Below, one piece after another: positions 56,601 through 62,738 of a stretch of DNA of 64,000 nucleotides. Both the position numbers and the translations under genes were made by a program. Within the stretch, counting starts at the first letter, position 1. Each line of letters begins with the position of its first letter. Below the pieces are notes generated by a model that had not been told where the DNA came from, ran no database searches, and saw nothing but the letters and a program-made list of their open reading frames with translations. Origin of the DNA: an uncultured Aquimarina sp. (GTDB taxonomy: Bacteria; Bacteroidota; Bacteroidia; Flavobacteriales; Flavobacteriaceae); contig NZ_CANLMP010000002.1 of assembly GCF_947492405.1 (NCBI RefSeq), positions 1,154,222 to 1,218,221 on the forward strand, written 5' to 3'.

Positions 56601-59600
56601 ATTTCTTACATAAAGAGTATATGAGCCATCAGCAGCAAAGTCTATTGTAAATGGTATTGCACCTACAGGTGTATAAGTAGTTCCATCTAAACTATACTCA
56701 TAGCTTCCTGACCCTCCAGTTATCGCCGTAATCTGAGCCTGTGCATCCAAAGGAGCTACACAACTTAAAGCTCTAAAATCTTCATCAATTGTTGCTACAA
56801 TCGGATCCGGACTTGTAAGTATAATATTATTTAATGTCGTCTCACAAGGTGGTGTTGCTCCAGAACCGTCTGTGATTACAACACTGTGAGTTCCTGGAGG
56901 AACATTATTAAAAGTTACAGAGGTATCTCCTGTAGGTCCAATAGTAGTAGTTCCATTTAATACATATGTAAATGGTCCTTCTCCAGCCGTTACATCAACA
57001 GTAATGGATCCATTTTCTCCGTTACAAGAAGGGTCTGTAGGTGTTGGAGTTGCAACAACTGCTTCATAAGCCGTAACTGTAACAGGGTTGGAGTCAGCTG
57101 AACAATTCTGAGAATCTACTACACGCACAAAATAATCTCCAGGTGTAAGTAAATTACTAGAATAAGGAGAGCTAGCATTAGCTAAAATTGAAACATCAGG
57201 TGTACCTTCTCTAAAAATTTCATAAGTATATGTTCCACTACCTCCTACAGCTACAAATGAAATTATAGCATCACCATTACAGTCGATGTCTTTATCAGGA
57301 CTGGCTGTAATTGTTAATTCTTGATTTATAGTAAAACCTTCTGTATTGGTAATACACTGAGTGTTAGTATTTCTAACAAAAACAGTATAACTACCTGGAG
57401 CTAAATTGTCAATCTCAAAAGTATCATCATTTGGTGCCGGTAAAAATACAACAGCGACCGGTGTTTCTGGTCCTGAACCTCTATCAATAATATATTCAAA
57501 TGGGCCCAATGGAGGATTAATTCCAGGAGCAATCGTAACCCACTGACTAGCTTGGTTGGTTCCATCATAACAAGGATCTCCACCGGTTGCTAAAGTAATA
57601 GTAGGTGAAGCAGATTCTATAATAGTTTCCGTGTTATTAATTTCACAAGCCGTTGCCGGATCATTACCATCTCTTACAAAAATAGTATAGGTGTCTGCTG
57701 CAAGACCTGTAAAGATATTACTAGTATTAGGGTAATCTACAATTACAGTACCTCCACTATTCACAAGTCTATATTGATAGTTTCCTCTACCTCCATTAGC
57801 AGTAACTGTTATGGTTCCTGTATTGGCACCACAATTAGTTTCCGTTGGGGCCGTTGTAAAAGTAAGTGGTGTTGCAGGTTCTGTAACGTCTACGGTAGCT
57901 GTATCAGAACAGTTTAATGGCGATCCCGAACCGCCAGGATTGGTATCGGTAACCGTAATTGTATAATTTCCTGCTGCTAATCCTGTTACATTTACCGGAG
58001 TAGTGGTAATACCATTTCCAGAATCAACTACTACTCCACTAGATGTTAATCTAACAACATAGTCAAAAGATGTACTATTAATAACATTAAAAGATAATGC
58101 TCCATTACTTTCTCCAACACATACTACCGGAGTAGTTTCTACTGCATTGGTTATATCTATTGGATCAATAACATCTACTCTATAATCATCACTAAATGTA
58201 CATTGATCGTCACTTCTTCTAGCTGTAATGGTATACGTAATACCTTGAGCAATTGTATAGCTATTGGTTGTCAAAAAACCAGTATTGCCTGTTGCACCCG
58301 TTCCAGTTGCCGGATCAGGAGACACATCATATTCATAAACAACTCCTGCAGCTATATCAGCAGCTGATAGCGCTGGTTGTGCTTCAAAACTTACATCTGA
58401 ACTTTGATTAGTACAATCACCATCGCCCGGAGCAAATGTTATCGCAGTGATTGGTATCAGTGCAGGCACATCTATAGTAAAAGGCGCTGCACAATCTCCG
58501 CTGCCTTGATTTCTAATATATATTGTATAAGATCCGTCTGTACTTACCAAAATATCAAACGGAGTGGTTGTTATATTCGTAAAAGTAACATTATCTAAAC
58601 TCCACTCATATGTTCCTGAACCACCTGCAATATTATCTACCTGTATAATAGCATCTTCACTGCCCACTATACAACTTAAAGGTCTATCCAGAGTTACATC
58701 TGCAGTTATTCCTATAGGAGATGTTATTGCGAAAACGGATTCTCTAACAGGACAAATATTAGCCTCTGGTACGGGAAAAGTACAATCTGGGTTATTAATG
58801 GTTGGTGTTGTATTTGCATGCAATACAGTCACAGCATATGAATTTCCATCTGGTACGCCAGTAAAAGTTATTGTTTGGCTACCTGTAGAGGCAATTTCAT
58901 TAACCAATGTCCATACAGTAGGGTCCCAAGTAGTTTGGTCAGCATTACCGCAATTTGGATCTATTGCGCAATCCCAAAGTTGATAGGTATACAACCTTCC
59001 TGCTACTGTTGGTGAAACATCTACCTGAATCTGTCCTGTATCTCCAGGACAAGGAGGTTGAGTAAGGGTTACGTTATCAATAACAATAGGCTCATATGGA
59101 GTAATATTATCAATACTTGCAGAAATAACACAAGATGGTTCTCCACTAGGAACGTTTTGATCACTAACTCTAAACGTGTATGTCATTGAAGGATCAGCTG
59201 GTGAAGGAATTTCAAAAATATTACATGGAACAAAATTTCCATCTCCATTATCAAACAAATAATTTCCTGAACCATTTAACACATTTACCTGAACAAGAGC
59301 TCCACTATCACAAGTTTCCGGTGCTAATAATACTACCTCAGCATCAAAAGCTGGTGCTGGATTGATGGTTACAGTAGCATCAAAAACGCACTCTGGTGTA
59401 GGTCTGTTTGAGATTACCTCTACCGTATATGTCCCTGCAGGTAAATTATTCTGTGTATAGTTTCCATTGTTAGCACTACTATTGGGTACAATTATTGGAT
59501 CTGCTGCTCCTAATACAGGGCTTGAAATTGTATATTGATACTCAGGAATTCCTCCTGTTACACCAATTACAATTTCACCAAAACCTGTTCCATTATCATC

Positions 59601-62600
59601 ATTCACACAACTTGGATCAACTCCTGTTACACTAAATGTTGGGTCTATAGAAGGTACATTAATTGTTTCGGAATATTCGCATCCAGGAAAAGTAGTATCA
59701 ATTGCGTAAACCGTTACATCTCCTGCTGTCGAAATTGGAAAAATACCCGTGGTGTTCGTATAAGGTCCTCCTGGGTTTAAACTAAATGCAAAGTTTGTTG
59801 GCACATTTACCACACTTACACTACCATCGCTACCACATTCTATAGGATTCATGGTAAGGTCTGGCTGATAATCATTCTTAAACACACTAAAATAAAATGG
59901 TATAATACACCCTCCATCAAACTCTGCAAGAATTCTATAATCCCCAGCTTCAGAAACTGTATAGTCTGATGTATCTCCACCAGTAACTTCTACCCAATTA
60001 GCATCAGTACAATTACCATCTAATAAAGAACAAGGGTCATTAGGATCTAAAACACAAGATCCCGATGGTGTTAGTCGCTGCCATGAGATATCATCTAAAC
60101 TAGATGGATCAAAATTAGTTTCCAATAATAGGGTTTGATCACCACATAATAGAATCTGCGGAATAGGAACTCCACTACAATCTTCAGTCACTACAGTTGT
60201 TCCATTAACATAATCTAAAACAGGGTTCGTAATATCTCTAAAATCTTCTACTGTAAACTCTTCTGTAAGTGACATACAACTAGGCTCAACACCATCTGTA
60301 TCTTCTTTAAAAATAGTGTAGGTTCCCGTTTGGGGATTAGCGACATCAAAAACATTAGCTCCTGGACCTGTTTGCACAATTGGAGTTGCTATACCAGGGC
60401 CCGTTAATGTATATTGATTATAACCTGTACCAGCTACCAACAATAAGTCATCATTACAAAAAGTAACATCTAGTTGACACGCGGGAACATTTACCAATAC
60501 ATTGGAAGCCTCGCCATCCGTATTACCACAAACTCCTAATTCATTACTACTTAAGGTACTGCCAGGGGTACCGGATACTGCGCCTGTATATGTTGCTGTT
60601 GCGGTATTCTGTATAATATCCGAACAAGCATCTCGGAGATCCTCGCACGTACTAACTAATTCAGCTCTAAATCTTATAAATATAGGAACATCTCCAGGAG
60701 TTCCATCATTAGGAGTTTCTACAAGACTAGCGGGAATGTAAAATTCAACCACTCCAGGAGATACTTCTGAAAAAGTAACACCTGGAGGTAAGGTGGCAGT
60801 TTGAACATCAACTAAGTTTGTGTTAGGCGGCAGAATATCTGTAATTATTATTGTACCATCCACCAAATCTTCATTACCAATGTTTTCAATTTCCAGATCA
60901 TAAAATAGTTGATCTCCTAATTCTACACTTGCTCCTGTTATCTCTGTCGTACCATCAGTATCATAAACTCTTTTTATTATTCTTAACTCAGGCTCAATTA
61001 TCGTAACTGAAAACGCATTGAAAAAAACACTATATCTATCACCATCAGTAAATAGCCTGAAGGTTGCGTCACTTTGATTGTTTCCTATTAATGTATTATT
61101 ATCATTATTTAAATCAAAAAGATCCGCATCAAATCCCATTGTATTTTCCGAATCTGGATTACGATCTGTTATATGCTGGTGATCAAAGGAAATCGTACTT
61201 GCAAAAAAGTTAGTTGTTGGATTAACATCATCAGTATTATTATTTCCTTGACCTAATCTTGTAAATACATTGGCAGTATTTTCTATTTGTAAACCATCTC
61301 CTGTTAACCCTCTATCACCTTCTAATCCAGCTGAACCAAACCTTACATCTACGGGTTGGTTACCTTGTAGTGTGGTAAATCCGGAAAACATATATTCCTC
61401 AGGATCTCCTGAGGCAAATATTTGTACGTATCCATCAGAAGTAGATATATACTTGGCACTTTCAAGAGGGTCTTCATAAATCACTACCAGCATCCATCCT
61501 CCACAAGCACCATCACTACTATCCGTCTGTCCATTGGTAGCGTTCATATCGGCTACAGTATATGTACCAAATGGGTTGTCTTGATCTATTAAGCTAGTTA
61601 CATCAGAATAACAAACATACTGTACTTCGTCATTAGCTCTATCACTATTATTGGTAGGTGTATTTCTATATCCATCCCAAACTACATTTTCTGCAGTAAT
61701 ATCAACATATGAACCTCCGGGAACTTTAAATTTTACATTTCTAAAATCTGCAGGTCCGTCTTTTCTTGGATCTGTAAGAGGCAGTCCCGTTTCTTGATCA
61801 TCATCTTCTGTAGATAATGTACCTAAAACTACATTGGTTTCTGCTCTTAATTCTGTAATCAAATCTCCGTTATTGATATTTGCATTATCGATATCATCAT
61901 TACCAATTGAGACCGATGGGATGTTAATAGTTGGACCATCACCTGTCAATCTTGGCATTAAGCCATTATTGTCATTAACGATAACAACACCTACTGCACC
62001 GGCATTCTGTGCATTCACTACTTTTTCTCGTATAGAACAACTACCTCCATCTCTGATTACAGCAATATTTCCAGTTAGCTGAGCACCATTAGTTATACCA
62101 CAGCCATTTTCAGGCTGAGCTACTACCATATACGATGTAACCGGACTAAACTGGATGTCAGAATTATCACTATCGAATTCTGAATACCTAGCAATATACT
62201 CTTGAGCAAGCCTACCATTATTAATGATTAAAACAACATTCGTATTACTACCAGAGGATATTTCATCATTACTAAAATTATTTACGCTTCTATCTCTTGC
62301 CATATAGTAATTGGCAGACCAATATAATCCTGCATATACGATTGAGCTACAGGATTCTCTGGGTAGGTTGTTGTATATTCTTAAATCAGCTTCACTAGAG
62401 CTAAAGGTAGATGGATCATTATCCACATCAATAAAGGCTGTTGTATAAGGACCATTGTTACCAGTAAAAAGATCAAAAGGAGCATTCGGATCATAGTCTA
62501 CATCTTCTCTTTCTAATACTCCTACAATATCATTACCTGTCATTAAAATATTACCTCTAATGTTATCACGGGTTTCTCTAGGTGTAAAAGGAACTAATTC

Positions 62601-62711
62601 CTGGGCACGTATATTGCTTATGGCACTGATAACAATAATTATCATTAACAGTACAGCTTTTTTGGGTAATAGTGTTTTCATAAGCTGCTTTATTTGAGTT
62701 GTGTTGTTCAT
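47634..62711 (-). CDS. Giant SprB-like T9SS surface protein with type B sorting domain
   Basis: 5,025 residues. A signal peptide ends near residue 36 (SAISNIRA before QE). Residues 85-135 and 320-480 form a conserved N-terminal region of large T9SS cargo (SSIVYAGLYWSANY, then VKFKVPGGSYVDITAENV and MLVVIYEDPLESAKYIS). A PA domain (about 185-300: GNIAVIRDGGSCSIREKVVN, AGAVGVVIVNDNNG) lies between them. A DUF11-like domain (about 575-745) follows, then dozens of Cys-bearing SprB-type repeats (VTGGTPPYxY, GTYTVxVTD-x2-GC). The last 92 residues are a gliding-associated type B sorting domain (NYFTPDGDGTNDTWYPRQDP, FDRYGRLLAEF, NGWDGIYQG, LPSGDYWFTIIL). Such proteins are moved over the cell surface by the gliding machinery and act as adhesins. 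The ATG at 62711 is preferred; 62681 is possible. The gene is flanked by a SPOR-like gene and an SprF gene. Confidence 0.93.
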   Translation of the reverse strand: MNNTTQIKQLMKTLLPKKAVLLMIIIVISAISNIRAQELVPFTPRETRDNIRGNILMTGNDIVGVLEREDVDYDPNAPFDLFTGNNGPYTTAFIDVDNDPSTFSSSEADLRIYNNLPRESCSSIVYAGLYWSANYYMARDRSVNNFSNDEISSGSNTNVVLIINNGRLAQEYIARYSEFDSDNSDIQFSPVTSYMVVAQPENGCGITNGAQLTGNIAVIRDGGSCSIREKVVNAQNAGAVGVVIVNDNNGLMPRLTGDGPTINIPSVSIGNDDIDNANINNGDLITELRAETNVVLGTLSTEDDDQETGLPLTDPRKDGPADFRNVKFKVPGGSYVDITAENVVWDGYRNTPTNNSDRANDEVQYVCYSDVTSLIDQDNPFGTYTVADMNATNGQTDSSDGACGGWMLVVIYEDPLESAKYISTSDGYVQIFASGDPEEYMFSGFTTLQGNQPVDVRFGSAGLEGDRGLTGDGLQIENTANVFTRLGQGNNNTDDVNPTTNFFASTISFDHQHITDRNPDSENTMGFDADLFDLNNDNNTLIGNNQSDATFRLFTDGDRYSVFFNAFSVTIIEPELRIIKRVYDTDGTTEITGASVELGDQLFYDLEIENIGNEDLVDGTIIITDILPPNTNLVDVQTATLPPGVTFSEVSPGVVEFYIPASLVETPNDGTPGDVPIFIRFRAELVSTCEDLRDACSDIIQNTATATYTGAVSGTPGSTLSSNELGVCGNTDGEASNVLVNVPACQLDVTFCNDDLLLVAGTGYNQYTLTGPGIATPIVQTGPGANVFDVANPQTGTYTIFKEDTDGVEPSCMSLTEEFTVEDFRDITNPVLDYVNGTTVVTEDCSGVPIPQILLCGDQTLLLETNFDPSSLDDISWQRLTPSGSCVLDPNDPCSLLDGNCTDANWVEVTGGDTSDYTVSEAGDYRILAEFDGGCIIPFYFSVFKNDYQPDLTMNPIECGSDGSVSVVNVPTNFAFSLNPGGPYTNTTGIFPISTAGDVTVYAIDTTFPGCEYSETINVPSIDPTFSVTGVDPSCVNDDNGTGFGEIVIGVTGGIPEYQYTISSPVLGAADPIIVPNSSANNGNYTQNNLPAGTYTVEVISNRPTPECVFDATVTINPAPAFDAEVVLLAPETCDSGALVQVNVLNGSGNYLFDNGDGNFVPCNIFEIPSPADPSMTYTFRVSDQNVPSGEPSCVISASIDNITPYEPIVIDNVTLTQPPCPGDTGQIQVDVSPTVAGRLYTYQLWDCAIDPNCGNADQTTWDPTVWTLVNEIASTGSQTITFTGVPDGNSYAVTVLHANTTPTINNPDCTFPVPEANICPVRESVFAITSPIGITADVTLDRPLSCIVGSEDAIIQVDNIAGGSGTYEWSLDNVTFTNITTTPFDILVSTDGSYTIYIRNQGSGDCAAPFTIDVPALIPITAITFAPGDGDCTNQSSDVSFEAQPALSAADIAAGVVYEYDVSPDPATGTGATGNTGFLTTNSYTIAQGITYTITARRSDDQCTFSDDYRVDVIDPIDITNAVETTPVVCVGESNGALSFNVINSTSFDYVVRLTSSGVVVDSGNGITTTPVNVTGLAAGNYTITVTDTNPGGSGSPLNCSDTATVDVTEPATPLTFTTAPTETNCGANTGTITVTANGGRGNYQYRLVNSGGTVIVDYPNTSNIFTGLAADTYTIFVRDGNDPATACEINNTETIIESASPTITLATGGDPCYDGTNQASQWVTIAPGINPPLGPFEYIIDRGSGPETPVAVVFLPAPNDDTFEIDNLAPGSYTVFVRNTNTQCITNTEGFTINQELTITASPDKDIDCNGDAIISFVAVGGSGTYTYEIFREGTPDVSILANASSPYSSNLLTPGDYFVRVVDSQNCSADSNPVTVTAYEAVVATPTPTDPSCNGENGSITVDVTAGEGPFTYVLNGTTTIGPTGDTSVTFNNVPPGTHSVVITDGSGATPPCETTLNNIILTSPDPIVATIDEDFRALSCVAPLDAQAQITAITGGSGSYEYSLDGTTYTPVGAIPFTIDFAADGSYTLYVRNLSTDDCEETFPITIDPLLEVESVTVTPGIEDCTAQTIEVTLSAAPLLTAPVVYDFEVSPNPATNVGGSSTGFNATTNYTFTNGITYRVTARRSDSNCTEFVDFNRPLIDEIEITSAAQSQPVTCNGGNDGALAFNVDTTLFPNFTFEVRGPSPATTLVFSGTYPADPLTVTGLSVGTYTINVTDANGAVTTNCSDTATVTITEPTVITFTPELDQTCNDNTVTVSNETGGNGPVYTYTITHPTNGTSLGPQATTIPFTGILNDATDPYTITVFDTTGVCFGTQTLLITQLPAVTLSITSQELCLDDGLTSVEIEITSGSPDYSYDVTRNGTQIVSNTPLGAGNTTINETFTQSGTYIITVTDSVGCTETETIIIEPAVELVVNQVDIICNAAGVSQDASFSFAVNGGYAPYDIAVSFNSGAFVDHVTNVIAPFLDYIATSGAGTYEFRVTDDRGCTFTTSPFTVTDPAPIAITADDVNVACFGDTGTAIIIVTGTEAPYEIDFENTGTFVTITGTQITFPNLAEGVYDFTVRSARGCLETDTVEIIAPDIISGSGMGNPVTCDDGSGGGPSGNILGSVDLTITGGTGPFTYTLVEASNLFVRPLVAVPGATPSNPIINTPSTSITFGDVDFGQYYVFVEDANGCTDASPFGPFNVFSQISDLQSVVTATATCPGGVVFDVQVLGGAGVNPPADPPPGFEIRIVGEPSPGLGDFVPLNDIPLGPTAVDANTPIRDHRYGGMTAGAFDVLDFNRTYILEVRDLATGCIYQELVAPLAPLSSPIITQNSLSDVSCNVTPAVNDGEITFTVSGYDPGVTSIEWEVFDQITNVSLDVSLAPTVYSGSAPVVSPAPLPVTISNFPPGQYYVVVREGTAPFCPSRFDFVIDIPDPLISIDTNQTPANSCGTNAQVIMDTNGGTPFGIPPTADGYQYALIADDGFGSPVTTPTVLADFPLTSNVIDLGNTVQTLHIFVIDDNGCTFGPVTVNTVVNPLPTVVANFIDDCAYDNSNVIDVDGTGLGTNLLYQIDGGTAVNGSIDNNNHQFIVSTPGTYTITITDDSGCSVSTPVTVYGELVISAEFTVAPDCQNPTGEITTSIDSGAAIGTLTYELQDNTGTPIGNNTGDATGVYTGVAPGEYIVEVTDDGRGTAPFCSFTAPVSIDAPEIPVLVVPAANLSISCNGAADATIVVDLGASFDPDAVYTYEITAPIVVAPQASPIFPNLGPGTYTVVVTATQENGPGATDDVVCTGTADYTVDDVTIPSADVNQVAQFDCDANTNASFEITNIMGGNGPGYTAEITRPDATVISNVPLTLPTTIIEAPIPGIYNVQIFDVNNCPSAVDNVNIAAYTPMSNLLVTQTQAINCQTPPPAGAGDEIVEVSVAGGSGDFLFQRLDNAVDQNVLDFIDTPSGSSLAQFFNLPAIGTYTFRVIDQGDVNGLGLNCDIITTYDVPEFDFMDVNITSSSNLTCFGNNSGSIEFEVTGYTDSFDYDVRDATTLVPVASGNELAGFTNPIVVNGLPAGTFEVFIQELDYPFCDEVSGQVTITQPENLVLTLDDNINANCNENGRVIVSVTGGTPPYTFNDGVNAPVVTSSTTVEFSLPGGPAPGINYNITVTDTNSCPATPVSVDVILTDPPVLNSLTVDDVCMHDGSYVITATGTSNVAAPPGTGALQFQLNGGAIEDANNGLTSTNITVSTPGTYTVIAYDENGCPSNTETITILPELIASADFTVDPTCRDLNGTITVTITGGSDFATNPGNFTFTLRDEGTNAIVAGPQVGNNIFTLIPAGDYIVEISDINIPTITTPCSITIDVPELSVPVDPIVSASANPVSCIGSTDGTVTVALDPATDDDGPYVYQLFVDTGGGVPGAQVGTDQTDNPVFTGLPTGNYVAIVTSDRDCSGQDTVTVPNATQVTAILAQTNYSCNPADNSEIFPTITLTIENGIPPYTVTYVTPSGNTVTVVDVVDANGNPADGIQLEILADEEGDYAFTVTDFNGCNTSPDVTIIETVAPFPIMTNPAVAIVTDITCAVDEEVTVSVQGGSGDFLFELIDNAGTVINPPVPVDTPAGTFTANFILPRPLGIYTFRITDQITMCTITVTHEIDEFDFVELIAAQETPESCLGDADGTINISITGYTGPYNFTILDENGNPTAFSGTGDTTTDPNPYILPVLLPQGVYIVEIVETADPLCTERSNAVAVMGPGAPIVTAISPINTVESCLPGADGSFQASVTGAQGAVTYTLTPGAITNTTGLFENLTAGLYTVTAEDSQGCTDDEQFTIQAPNAIIVDPIADSSVTCFEDTDGSITVVASGGQGPGTYLYTLTFPDGVTTSGPQSIAVFNNLGAGTYTITVSDNLNCTATTTAVINEPNEVTVNIDTVTQVTCDINTIDVTISGTSDVAITEYYYIDQDGNQVANGGSGVFTGLGAGEYQFFVEDVNGCRSQLSSPVPVIPINQIAITLDLSAANINCFNEETAIIDASVTGGIGDYIFELTNNTTAQTWGPQSESEFTNLPPGNYTYLVRSDRNCVSQVDFDIINPAEFENIPPEITDVVCFGEDNGSIIVFATGGTGLYSFAISTDPGQFFNDESDNVPNQHTFTNLVPGVYQVFAQDSNGCGQVYDVTIGEPDQLMANIVGSVTAETCADANDGAVTIDITGGTPPYFTSITNNPGDFVEGLLTYMDLPGGITNIFIRDSNDCPITLPVDIPEGAILNGIMSPRADCPVYNADGTVSQPPVYYIDFVLGDDSVDTDIIYNLVSTDGGISPGDSLSPTFVVQPGEYQGTMTYTPTGCVFDAGLITIEPYVPLLPPVAVMTNNPQDPNEYEIRIGGTEPYNNNYTYFVAIIPNGSTLNDLIDSDYRELDTNIFSIDETSFYALRVVDNSFNDCPITASQELTFINIVIPNYFTPDGDGTNDTWYPRQDPFRDPFFFGNMEVKVFDRYGRLLAEFMGDQGTNNGWDGIYQGSELPSGDYWFTIILNDIDNREFTGHFTLYR
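49900..51700 (-). repeat. Long internal duplication in the giant gene, family 2 copy b
   Basis: Codes for about 600 residues with the same module order as 51870-53630: a TPGTYTVIAYDENGC unit, SADFTVDPTCRDLNGTITV, VSCIGSTDGTVTVAL, VQGGSGDFLFELIDNAG, then HEIDEFDFVEL. Boundaries are approximate. Confidence 0.75.
51870..53630 (-). repeat. Long internal duplication in the giant gene, family 2 copy a
   Basis: Counterpart of 49900-51700: TPGTYTITITDDSGC, SAEFTVAPDCQNPTGEITT, ISCNGAADATIVVDL, VAGGSGDFLFQRLDNAV, then YDVPEFDFMDV, in the same order. The offset between copies is about 1.9 kb. Boundaries are approximate. Confidence 0.75.
55965..56800 (-). repeat. Long internal duplication in the giant gene, family 1 copy b
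   Basis: Codes for about 275 residues: LSCVAPLDAQAQI, GGSGSYEYSLDGTTYTPVG, GITYRVTARRSDSNC, VTCNGGNDGALAFNV and NCSDTATVTITEPT, collinear with 57860-58700. Boundaries are approximate. Confidence 0.75.
57860..58700 (-). repeat. Long internal duplication in the giant gene, family 1 copy a
   Basis: Counterpart of 55965-56800: LSCIVGSEDAIIQV, GGSGTYEWSLDNVTFTNIT, GITYTITARRSDDQC, VVCVGESNGALSFNV and NCSDTATVDVTEPA in the same order, offset by about 1.9 kb. Confidence 0.75.
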
Positions 62712-62738
62712 TCTAATATTTTTTTGGGGTACTCACTA

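Noticed and set aside
48000..62500. Many plus-strand open frames inside the giant gene
   Set aside because: They are antisense to the 5,025-residue reading frame and reflect its composition. They show no promoter, no family motif and no conserved start.
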